A DNA stretch of 5,644 nucleotides, taken from CAJMGO01 sp900557305 (GTDB lineage Bacteria; Bacillota_I; Bacilli_A; RF39; UBA660). Below, in pieces: positions 1 to 4,667 of the stretch (position 1 is its first letter; each line of letters begins with the position of its first letter). The stretch covers positions 1 through 5,644 of the forward strand of contig CAJMGO010000024.1 in NCBI GenBank assembly GCA_905212975.1, written 5' to 3'. A model generated the notes under the pieces. That model saw nothing but the letters and a program-made list of their open reading frames with translations. It was not told the origin of the DNA and made no database searches. The translations under genes and the position numbers were made by a program.

Positions 1-76
1 TTTTTCCTCTTTTTTGAAGATTATTTATATAAAAACATATTCATTTAAGACAATTTCTTCTGCTGTATTTTTATAG
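1..76. repeat. Terminal direct repeat, left copy (circle overlap)
   Basis: These 76 bases are identical to positions 5569-5644. The repeat begins inside the stem of a terminator hairpin (5541-5583) and runs into the 3' end of tnpV, so it has no resemblance to insertion-sequence ends and carries no target duplication. The most economical explanation is the overlap left at the ends of an assembled circular molecule, which gives a unit of 5,568 bases. With the ends joined, the terminator and the tnpV 3' end are both complete and no gene is cut. Confidence 0.9.
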
Positions 77-383
77 GAGTTCATTAATTTTGTCCATTCC
101 AATGGATTTAATTCTTTGTTTTTTTAGACAGTCTTTTATCATTCTTAATATAATTTTCCATTAGTTCTTTATAATAATTCTCACAAGATTTACTTTCTAA
201 AAGAAGATGATGGGTTAATTTATTTGTCATCAATAATGTCTCATAAAGTGCTTGCTTGTTTTGTGTAATAAAGTGTAATCTTAATATTCCATATCTTCCA
301 AGTCTTCCATAATTTTCGCTTAAATATAAATCTGGTAATAAATAATCTTCTTTTCTTGTATAAGTAACTTTCATTTTTATCAT
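25..383 (-). pseudogene. tnpV: TnpV family transposon-encoded protein, one frameshift
   Basis: The N-terminal part, with YTRKEDYLLPDL near residues 5-16, matches the start of TnpV, a small protein of unknown biochemical role carried by Tn4451-type mobilizable elements and many clostridial islands. The first frame stops at 108-110, but the -1 frame downstream continues with NPLEW and AEEIVLNE, the usual TnpV C-terminus, and stops at 25-27. The switch lies in a run of seven A (mRNA sense) around 118-125; one extra A would restore a 116-residue protein of normal family length. ATG 374 is the better start, because AAAGGA lies nine bases upstream, while ATG 383 directly abuts it. The upstream remnant ORF overlaps ATG 383 in an ATGA. 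The frameshift could be real decay, a homopolymer error, or slippage on the A-run. The canonical A-AAA-AAC -1 heptamer is not in the required register. Family assignment is from memory but strong. Confidence 0.85.
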
Positions 384-544
384 TCCTTTCTTTTTTTAAT
401 AGTGTTAACTAATTCATTTTTAGGTACTAATATTAAAACATCTCATAGTTTTCCTCCTTTCATTAAAATTCGAGAAATATTAAAATACTTCTCATATGTT
501 TCCTCACAAATAAGCAAAATGTATAGTCTAAAATTAAAACTTTT
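380..544 (-). pseudogene. Degenerate ORF remnant overlapping the tnpV start
   Basis: One minus-strand frame is open from 544 down to 380 except for a single TGA at 443-445. The first half encodes a plausible segment including YEKYFNISRILMKGGKL, and the second half encodes DVLILVPKNELVNTIKKRKE before a TGA at 380-382. That TGA overlaps the distal tnpV ATG, a typical coupling arrangement. AAAGGAGG followed by ATG at 444-446 lies here too, but that ATG is one base out of frame with the second half and gives only eight codons. Either this is a gene broken by one nonsense codon, or a 21-codon leader ORF with one inserted base just after its ATG. I recognise no family. Composition and frame make it more likely a relic than random sequence, but this is uncertain in such AT-rich DNA. 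Confidence 0.4.
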
Positions 545-801
545 TCAAAAATTGTGTAATTTCTTTAAAATTATACTTTTGATTATGTTCCTTAATATAA
601 AATGACTTATTTGATATTTCATTAACTATGTATTCTAGTATTGTAAAAGCAGCAGGATATGTGATTTTGTATTCAGTAGGTATTATTACTTGTAAGTTGG
701 TGTGTAAAATAGTTTTTATTTGCTCTAATTTAACTGTATATTAAGATGTCAGTTAAATCTTTATTAGGTTTTAAATTTTCAATTACTTTAAATTCAAGCA
801 T
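534..801 (-). pseudogene. Frameshifted small hypothetical gene (about 88 codons)
   Basis: A strong ribosome site (AAAGGAGG) precedes ATG at 799-801. The first frame gives 23 residues (MLEFKVIENLKPNKDLTDIL...) and stops at 730-732. Shifting by one base at about 730 opens 65 more protein-like codons (KLEQIKTIL..., YKITYPAAFTILEYIVNEI...) to TAA at 534-536. The total span is 89 codons plus one base, so a single extra base explains the break. No cysteines, signal peptide or membrane segment is evident, and I do not recognise the family. It is first in the minus-strand unit that ends with tnpV and follows a leader containing a terminator. It may be decayed, or two overlapping small ORFs. Confidence 0.55.
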
Positions 802-845
802 GAAAAAAGTCCTCCTTTCTGTGATAAGAGAACTTTTAAGTTTTA

Positions 846-886
846 TATAAAATAAAAACTTACGAACCATAATTAGTCCGTAAGTT
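846..886 (-). terminator. Intrinsic terminator in the leader of the 534-801 gene
   Basis: On the minus strand AACTTACG (886-879) pairs with CGTAAGTT (864-857). The intervening 14 bases extend the helix through a G-U wobble and ACTA/TGGT to a four-base ATTA loop, about 13 pairs in all. A run TTTTTATTTT follows. It lies between the likely promoter (972-1002) and the gene start at 801, so it looks like a leader attenuator more than the end of a gene. No antiterminator partner is obvious. Confidence 0.65.
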
Positions 887-971
887 GATTTTAAATGGAG
901 CCCTTAAGGTTCTGGTAAAACAACCATTAAAAGCAACAATTTATAGGTAGTAACAACTGCTAACTAAAATT

Positions 972-1002
972 AGTATAACATGATTTTAGTAAAATTAACC
1001 AA
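972..1002 (-). promoter_or_regulatory. Probable minus-strand promoter for the tnpV-side unit
   Basis: On the minus strand TATACT (977-972) is preceded by TGT, an extended -10. TTGGTT (1002-997) lies 19 bases upstream as a poor -35 with long spacing, so activity would rest mainly on the extended -10. Transcription would start near 965 and give a leader of about 165 bases that includes the terminator at 846-886. Confidence 0.4.
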
Positions 1003-1025
1003 CATTTTAATATTTTAAGTAAATA

Positions 1026-1037
1026 AAATGATATAAT
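1026..1037 (+). promoter_or_regulatory. Extended -10 promoter candidate for the first XRE gene
   Basis: AAATGATATAAT contains TG-A-TATAAT, a consensus extended -10, with no good -35. The same 12 bases AAATGATATAAT stand before the nuclease gene (3465-3476). The predicted leader is about 115 bases. A consensus TTGACA at 1083-1088 lacks a well-spaced -10 (only TATGTA at 15 bases), so it is the weaker candidate. The rest of 887-1158 holds no ORF I can support. Confidence 0.45.
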
Positions 1038-1158
1038 AGGAACTGAAAGACAAATAGTAATTTGATAAAATGTTAAAACTCTTTGACAAACTTCCAAAAA
1101 ACTTATGTAGATATGTTAAATGCTAATAGTATATAATTTTTGTGAAAGGAGAAAAAGA

Positions 1159-1725
1159 ATGAATTTAGGAGATAAAATTTTACAATTAAGAAAGAAAAAT
1201 GGACTTTCGCAAGAACAATTAGGTGAAAAAGTAGATGTTACAAGACAAACTATTTCTAATTGGGAATTAGGTGAAACAACACCTAATCCAGAGCAATTAA
1301 AAAAAATGTCAAAAGCATTTAATGTTAGTGTTGATGAAATCTTGGATAATGATTCAAAGGAGTTTTTAATGAACAAAATAAGTAATACAGAACGACTAGC
1401 AGGAATAATAATCAAAATATTAAAAGTAATAGGATTTGTATTCATTGGATATATTATATTTATGATAATTGCAGTGATTGGACTAGGAACTTATACAGTT
1501 GTTAAAAAAGATAATGCTAATGTGGAAAGTAGTGCGACAACAATATGTTCTATTGATAATAAAAAGTATCAAATAGAATTTGGAACAAACAATTATTTTA
1601 AATGTAATAATTGTTCTAAAAAAATGTCAGATGAAATAAATGAGATTGTAGATTTTAACAATATTGACAATTCAATGATAAATATAGAAAATTATTTTAA
1701 AAATAATAATGGAACTTGTGAATAA
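1159..1725 (+). CDS. Membrane-anchored XRE-type regulator with Cys-containing outer domain
   Basis: A 188-residue protein. Residues 5-62 form a typical XRE/Cro-CI helix-turn-helix: LRKKNGLSQEQL, then TRQTISNWELG as the recognition helix, then LKKMSKAFNVSVDEIL. A single strongly hydrophobic segment at about 82-114 follows. The remaining ~75 residues, presumably outside the membrane, contain Cys130, a C-x2-C pair at 149 and 152, and Cys187 next to the C-terminus. These could bind metal or form disulfides (inference). I chose ATG 1159 because AAAGGAG lies correctly upstream; ATG 1120 would add 13 residues ahead of the conserved MNLGDKI start and overlaps the ribosome site. It is followed by the AAATTACAATTT repeat and a second XRE/membrane gene, so a paired signalling role is possible. 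The ligand and targets are unknown. Confidence 0.88.
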   Translation: MNLGDKILQLRKKNGLSQEQLGEKVDVTRQTISNWELGETTPNPEQLKKMSKAFNVSVDEILDNDSKEFLMNKISNTERLAGIIIKILKVIGFVFIGYIIFMIIAVIGLGTYTVVKKDNANVESSATTICSIDNKKYQIEFGTNNYFKCNNCSKKMSDEINEIVDFNNIDNSMINIENYFKNNNGTCE

Positions 1726-1729
1726 TTAC

Positions 1730-1747
1730 AAATTACAATTTATCGTT
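1730..1747 (+). repeat. Post-stop repeat, copy A (AAATTACAATTTATCGTT)
   Basis: This 18-mer starts four bases after the TAA of the first XRE gene and is identical to 2339-2356 after the second XRE gene. Its first 12 bases recur after two further genes (4871, 5394). The 12-mer is a near palindrome, AAATT-AC-AATTT. Confidence 0.75.
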
Positions 1748-1760
1748 ATGTTAAAAAGCA

Positions 1761-1789
1761 TTGCTTGCGGCAACGGGTATTTTTATAAT
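1761..1789 (+). promoter_or_regulatory. Promoter candidate for the second XRE gene
   Basis: TTGCTT (1761-1766), 17 bases, then TATAAT (1784-1789). The -10 is consensus and the -35 is weak. The -35 lies in a locally GC-rich patch that can fold as TTGC/GCAA (about 1760-1773), which could act as a weak pause or an operator. If real, the second regulator can be expressed apart from the first. Confidence 0.4.
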
Positions 1790-1821
1790 AAACTGAATTT
1801 GATGAAAGGAGAAAGTGTATT

Positions 1822-2337
1822 ATGTTAAAAGATAATTTAAAAATATTAAGAAAAAATAAAGGACTTTCACAAGAAGAATTAAGCATCAAATTACATGTTG
1901 TTAGACAAACAGTTTCAAAATGGGAATCAGGTTTATCTGTACCAGATGCTGAAATGTTAATGACTATATCAGAAATATTAGAAACACCCGTTAGTGAAAT
2001 TCTAGGTGAAAGTATAGAAGAAAAAGAAAAAAATGATTTAAAAGTAATATCAGAAAAGTTAGAAGTCATTAATGAACAATTAGCAATGAAACAAAAGCAA
2101 AAAAGAAAAATGTTAGTTAATACATTAATAGTTGCTGATGTATGTTTAATAATATTATTTATCTTATTAGCGATATTAGGAAGTCCATATCAATCATGGG
2201 ATTATAGTGATCCAGAGTGGTCAGTAATTGGAACTTTATGGCATTCGTTTGAATGGGTATATTTCAAAGTAGCTCCACTTATGGTTATTGTTATAACAGC
2301 AATACTTGGAATAATATTTGTTAAAAGAAATAAATAA
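1822..2337 (+). CDS. Membrane-anchored XRE-type regulator with two membrane segments
   Basis: A 171-residue protein. Residues 4-62 are an XRE helix-turn-helix (ILRKNKGLSQEEL, then VRQTVSKWESGLSVPDAEML). A charged, probably coiled-coil linker covers about 64-97. Hydrophobic segments lie at about 98-120 and 148-167, separated by an acidic, Trp-rich loop with Trp at 126, 133, 140 and 145. This is the common Bacillota layout of a DNA-binding domain tethered to a small membrane domain; ligand and operator are unknown. AAAGGAG precedes ATG 1822 at good spacing. The helix-turn-helix resembles that of the upstream gene in both protein and DNA, suggesting duplication or a shared origin, while the membrane parts differ. 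A strong terminator at 2358-2385 ends the unit. Confidence 0.88.
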   Translation: MLKDNLKILRKNKGLSQEELSIKLHVVRQTVSKWESGLSVPDAEMLMTISEILETPVSEILGESIEEKEKNDLKVISEKLEVINEQLAMKQKQKRKMLVNTLIVADVCLIILFILLAILGSPYQSWDYSDPEWSVIGTLWHSFEWVYFKVAPLMVIVITAILGIIFVKRNK

Positions 2338-2338
2338 T

Positions 2339-2356
2339 AAATTACAATTTATCGTT
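2339..2356 (+). repeat. Post-stop repeat, copy B (AAATTACAATTTATCGTT)
   Basis: It begins one base after the TAA of the second XRE gene and matches copy A over all 18 bases. The terminator stem starts two bases after it, so here the repeat sits between the stop codon and the terminator. Confidence 0.75.
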
Positions 2357-2357
2357 G

Positions 2358-2385
2358 AGATCAACTTTAATAGTTGATCTTTTTT
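2358..2385 (+). terminator. Intrinsic terminator after the XRE pair
   Basis: AGATCAACT (2358-2366) pairs perfectly with AGTTGATCT (2372-2380) around a TTAAT loop and runs straight into a T tract. This is a textbook rho-independent terminator on the plus strand. It separates the XRE unit from element E1. Confidence 0.9.
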
Positions 2386-2394
2386 ACTTTTTAT

Positions 2395-2617
2395 AAATAG
2401 GATGATTTCATATATAAATATTAGTATATGTGAAAAAGCAGGATAAGAAACTTGTGCAACTATACTAAACTTTTTCTTATTTCATAAGGGCTTAGTGTTA
2501 CACAAGACTGATTTCGTACTTACGAAATTCAACCTACTTTGTAGGTTGATATTAGGATGATATGAAAGTTAAGCCTTATAAAATAAGAGTTTTAATATTT
2601 ATAACATCATCCTATTT
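2395..2617 (+). ncRNA. Structured element E1, multibranched (candidate RNA or ssDNA fold)
   Basis: A gene-free stretch dense in complementary segments. P1a: AAATAGGATGAT (2395-2406) with ATCATCCTATTT (2606-2617), 12 pairs. P1b: TATAAATATT (2413-2422) with AATATTTATA (2594-2603). P2: TTAGTATA (2421-2428) with TATACTAA (2461-2468), which competes for two bases with P1b. P3: 2484-2494 with 2570-2579, one bulged G. Two perfect hairpins: ATTTCGT/ACGAAAT (2511-2528, four-base loop) and TCAACCTAC/GTAGGTTGA (2529-2549, three-base loop). CTTGTG in the P2 loop (2451-2456) can pair with CACAAG (2501-2506) as a pseudoknot. A TATAAA at 2393-2397 could be a -10 but no -35 fits; the start of transcription, and even the strand, is uncertain. 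No known RNA family recognised. It could equally be a replication or transfer origin folding as single-stranded DNA. Confidence 0.55.
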
Positions 2618-2647
2618 GGGTATTTTTTGTAAAATTTATAGGATGAT
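2397..2647. repeat. Three direct TAGGATGAT copies and one inverted copy
   Basis: TAGGATGAT occurs at 2398-2406, 2553-2561 and 2639-2647; the first and third extend to ATAGGATGAT. A single complement, ATCATCCTAT, lies at 2606-2615. As RNA, the complement can pair with the first copy (closing E1) or with the third copy, which abuts the next terminator stem, so the two folds exclude each other. As DNA, the set could be iteron-like protein sites. Confidence 0.6.
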
Positions 2648-2648
2648 T

Positions 2649-2688
2649 AAAGACTAACATAATTTTGGCTATGTTAGTCTTTCTTTTT
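2649..2688 (+). terminator. Strong intrinsic terminator downstream of E1
   Basis: AAAGACTAACATA (2649-2661) pairs over 13 bases with TATGTTAGTCTTT (2670-2682), with an eight-base loop, followed by CTTTTTC on the plus strand. It would end transcripts through E1. The stop codon of the minus-strand ORF (2669-2671) lies inside it; the minus strand lacks a good T tract here. Confidence 0.8.
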
Positions 2689-2995
2689 CTAATTTATCAA
2701 ATAGTTTCTTATAAATTTCTTTCTCATCTTTATCTTTAAACATAGATAAGTCTAAAGTAATAACACCTAATTTAAAATTATCTTTTTTTCTCTTATCTCC
2801 AATACCAATTAATCTAATTATTTTTTCAGCATCGTTATTTTGAGTATAATTAAATCTTTTTTCTTTTTCATCAATCTCACTTATATAATAGTTTAATTTA
2901 TAATCTCCAACATATTTTTCTAATCTTTTAAAATAATCTTCTGCTTCCTTTATTGGTTTTATATTGTATCATTTATTTTTAGTTTGTCAAACCAT
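2669..2995 (-). pseudogene. Broken hypothetical ORF of about 100 codons
   Basis: A minus-strand frame is open from 2968 to TAG 2669-2671 and reads as a charged, plausible protein (EAEDYFKRLEKYV, NDAEKIIRLIGIGDKR, LGVITLDLSMF, KKLFDKLEKERLT), but it has no ATG, GTG or TTG start in a sensible place. Upstream, another frame reads WFDKLKINDTI and then stops at ATATAA; a two-base loss there would join the two into one continuous protein. Alternatively the same frame reaches ATG 2995 if two TGA codons (2987-2989, 2969-2971) are read through, which is less likely because all secure genes use TGG for Trp. It directly follows the 89-aa gene and was probably its operon partner. Family not recognised. 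Confidence 0.5.
2963..2990 (-). promoter_or_regulatory. Near-consensus promoter inside the broken ORF
   Basis: On the minus strand TTGACA (2990-2985), 16 bases, then TACAAT (2968-2963). It lies exactly at the disrupted start of the 2669 ORF, and AAAGGAAG follows about 15 bases downstream with no start codon after it. A transcript from here would run toward the terminator at 2649-2682 and could be a non-coding or antisense RNA. It could be fortuitous in AT-rich DNA. Confidence 0.45.
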
Positions 2996-2996
2996 A

Positions 2997-3266
2997 TTAG
3001 TTCATTTTTAAGTATTGTTCTAAATCTTTAAACTTAATTTTGTTATTATAACCGTTTATAAAGACATTTTCACTATCTTCAAATATTAAGTAGTCATTGC
3101 CTTTAACTTTCAAAATATGGGGTTTTACATAGGCTATATTAGTATTTTTAAGATTTATAATATATCCATTAGTAAAGGAATATTCCACATAAGCAAACTT
3201 ACATATCATTTCAATCTTTCTTTTTAATTTTTCACTTATTACAAGTTTTTTAGTTTCTATTGTCAT
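2997..3266 (-). CDS. Hypothetical protein, 89 residues
   Basis: An intact reading frame with ATG at 3264-3266 preceded by AAAGGAAAG at about eight bases. The N-terminal ~25 residues are basic and likely helical (KKLVISEKLKRKIEMICK). The rest looks beta-rich with alternating hydrophobics (YIINLKN, LKVKGNDYLIFED), ending in a short helix (FKDLEQYLKMN). There is no membrane segment, signal peptide or Cys pair, and I do not recognise a family. A strong promoter at 3411-3439 and a leader with a terminator precede it, so expression is probably attenuated. The broken ORF follows its stop immediately. A small regulator or one half of a two-gene module is possible but unsupported. Confidence 0.7.
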   Translation of the reverse strand: MTIETKKLVISEKLKRKIEMICKFAYVEYSFTNGYIINLKNTNIAYVKPHILKVKGNDYLIFEDSENVFINGYNNKIKFKDLEQYLKMN

Positions 3267-3294
3267 AACTCATCACTTTCCTTTCTTAAATAAC

Positions 3295-3319
3295 AAAAAA
3301 ACTAACTATTTCTAGTTAG
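3295..3319 (-). terminator. Intrinsic terminator in the leader of the 89-aa gene
   Basis: On the minus strand CTAACTA (3319-3313), loop GAAA, TAGTTAG (3308-3302), then seven T (3301-3295). It lies between the promoter (3411-3439) and the gene's ribosome site, so transcripts must read through it to express the gene. This parallels the arrangement at 846-886. Confidence 0.75.
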
Positions 3320-3332
3320 CATTTATTACTTA

Positions 3333-3351
3333 AACTCGAAAAGTTCGAGTT
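3333..3351 (-). other. Perfect leader hairpin upstream of the attenuator
   Basis: AACTCGAA (3333-3340) and TTCGAGTT (3344-3351) form an 8-bp stem with a three-base loop, just upstream of the leader terminator. It could be part of an attenuation switch or a protein or ribosome sensing element, but I see no clear alternative pairing with the terminator. The sequence further upstream (3355-3400) holds CGCTCC and TTCGTAA segments also found in the other minus-strand leader. Confidence 0.55.
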
Positions 3352-3410
3352 CCCTATCAATCTGGAGCGAAGCACATACAAGTTACGAACTAAGTTCTCT
3401 TTCTAAAAAT

Positions 3411-3439
3411 ATTATATACAAAATTTTCACGAATTTCAA
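3411..3439 (-). promoter_or_regulatory. Strong promoter for the 89-aa gene leader
   Basis: On the minus strand TTGAAA (3439-3434), 17 bases, then TATAAT (3416-3411): five of six at -35, a perfect -10 and ideal spacing. Transcription would start near 3404 and give a leader of about 140 bases carrying the hairpin and terminator above. Confidence 0.7.
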
Positions 3440-3464
3440 TGAAAGTATATAAAGTTTTCAAATT

Positions 3465-3476
3465 AAATGATATAAT
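3465..3476 (+). promoter_or_regulatory. Extended -10 promoter for the nuclease gene
   Basis: AAATGATATAAT is identical over 12 bases to the element at 1026-1037 before the first XRE gene and contains the TGA-TATAAT extended -10. No good -35 is seen. It is divergent from, and about 30 bases from, the minus-strand promoter at 3411-3439, so the two may interfere or share control. Confidence 0.5.
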
Positions 3477-3520
3477 TTGTTTAAAATTGCAAATAACTTA
3501 TTTTAAGGATGTGATTATAT

Positions 3521-4519
3521 ATGTTAGATATTAATTTTAATCAAATTATTGAAATGATTGAAAAACGAAAAAATAATGCTTACAGAAAAGTAAATGAAGA
3601 AATGATTTTATTGTATTTAGAAGTTGGTAAATTCCTATATGAACTAAAAGAAAATAGTAATTATGGTGATAAAATAACAACAAAAGCCTCAGATTTTATG
3701 AAAAATAATTATCCTAACATAAAGGGATTTACTAAAAGAAATATAGAACGTATGATTCAATTTTATAGTACTTATAAAGATGATGAGATTGCGACACCAC
3801 TGGTGACGCAATTGTCTTGGACAAACAATTTACTTATATTAAGTGGAGCTAAAACCAAAGAAGAAAGACATTTTTATTTAAAATTGTCTATTAAAAATAA
3901 TTATTCAAAAAGAGAATTAGATAGACAAATATCATCAGCATATTATGAAAGATATATGCTTTCAGATGGAAAACAATTACCAACAGTAAATAAAACTGTA
4001 GATGAGGACGATTATCCCAATACTAGAATTTTAGATACTTATAGTTTAGAGTTCTTGGATTTACCAAATGAATTTTCTGAAAAGGATTTAAAAAATGCAA
4101 TTATAAAGAACTTAAAAGATTTTATATTAGAAGTTGGTAAAGACTTTACTTTTATTGGGGATGAATATAGAGTTCAAGTTGGAAATCATGACTTCTTTAT
4201 TGATTTATTATTTTATAACAGAGAGTTATCTTGTTTAGTAGCATTTGAATTAAAATTAGGAGAATTTAAAGCAGAATATTTAGGAAAAATGAATTTATAT
4301 TTAGAAGCACTAGATAGAGATGTGAAAAAAGAACAAGAGAATCCAAGCGTTGGTGTAATACTTTGTAGTTCTAAAGATGAAGATGTTGTTGAATATTCAA
4401 TTAGTAAAAACATGTCTCAGACTATGATTTCTGAATATAAGTTAAAATTAATTGATAAAAAATTATTAGAAACAAAACTTAAAGAAATGAAAAATTTGAT
4501 AGACAATAACGATAAATAG
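3521..4519 (+). CDS. DUF1016/YhcG-type PDDEXK nuclease domain protein
   Basis: A 332-residue protein of normal family length. Residues ~5-150 are the helical N-terminal DUF1016 domain (EVGKFLYELKENSNYGDK, FTKRNIERMIQFY, LSWTNNLLIL). Residues ~165-325 are the C-terminal PD-(D/E)XK nuclease fold: GDEYRVQVGNHDFFIDLLFY contains Asp228, and VAFELKLGEFK supplies the E-x-K pair Glu243 and Lys245; KMNLYLEALD follows. The catalytic set looks intact. The family (E. coli YhcG is the reference) is predicted to cut or process DNA and is common on plasmids, phages and islands; its substrate is not established, and defence or recombination roles are suggested from context only. AAGGATGTGA precedes ATG 3521. 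The Sm-like gene follows after about 150 bases on the same strand without a visible terminator, so co-transcription is likely. No restriction or methylase partner is present. Confidence 0.92.
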   Translation: MLDINFNQIIEMIEKRKNNAYRKVNEEMILLYLEVGKFLYELKENSNYGDKITTKASDFMKNNYPNIKGFTKRNIERMIQFYSTYKDDEIATPLVTQLSWTNNLLILSGAKTKEERHFYLKLSIKNNYSKRELDRQISSAYYERYMLSDGKQLPTVNKTVDEDDYPNTRILDTYSLEFLDLPNEFSEKDLKNAIIKNLKDFILEVGKDFTFIGDEYRVQVGNHDFFIDLLFYNRELSCLVAFELKLGEFKAEYLGKMNLYLEALDRDVKKEQENPSVGVILCSSKDEDVVEYSISKNMSQTMISEYKLKLIDKKLLETKLKEMKNLIDNNDK

Positions 4520-4538
4520 TAATTTTTTATTATGATTG

Positions 4539-4547
4539 AAGGAGGTG
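4539..4547 (+). promoter_or_regulatory. Perfect Shine-Dalgarno without a usable start codon
   Basis: AAGGAGGTG matches the anti-Shine-Dalgarno fully, but no in-frame ATG, GTG or TTG follows at normal spacing. The codon at the right distance is ATA (4554-4556). From there the frame is open through NNWWFWFIIIFCCIIIP and a very basic stretch into the Sm-like gene. Either the start has mutated, ATA is used, or this site serves a lost short peptide. Confidence 0.5.
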
Positions 4548-4667
4548 TTAAAAATAAATAATTGGTGGTTCTGGTTTATTATAATTTTTTGTTGTATAAT
4601 AATACCAAGAAGAAATAAATTGTATTTAGGAATAATAAAAAGAAAAAAGAAAGGTAGGAAAAGAAAA

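Noticed and set aside
1..76. Terminal repeats as transposon or insertion-sequence ends
   Set aside because: They are direct, exact, start inside a terminator stem and include coding sequence of tnpV; an assembly overlap of a circle fits better.
402..605. Plus-strand 67-codon ORF starting at GTG 402
   Set aside because: No ribosome site, low-complexity composition, and it lies antisense to protein-like minus-strand frames (380-544 and 534-801); it is a shadow.
1120..1158. Upstream ATG start for the first XRE gene
   Set aside because: It would add 13 residues not typical of the family and has no ribosome site, whereas ATG 1159 has AAAGGAG at the right distance.
1730..1776. Integron attC site at post-stop repeat A
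   Set aside because: The CGTT...AACG half-sites are in the opposite order to attC core sites, and no integron integrase is present. The cassette-like placement is reported only as an observation.
2506..2530. Hammerhead-like ribozyme core near CTGATTTCG and ACGAAAT
   Set aside because: It lacks the CUGANGA core and the correct stem order; the sequence is fully explained by a simple ATTTCGT/ACGAAAT hairpin.
2669..2995. Alternative genetic code (TGA read as Trp) that would rescue the minus-strand ORFs
   Set aside because: Reading TGA as Trp would give this ORF an ATG start and join the 380-544 frame, but about a dozen Trp codons in the secure genes are all TGG with no in-frame TGA. Nonsense or frameshift decay is simpler.
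3355..3372. Rolling-circle nick site (TTGATA in ATTGATAGGG, minus strand)
   Set aside because: It only partly resembles the pC194-type CTTGATA site, a six-base match is expected by chance here, and no Rep is present.
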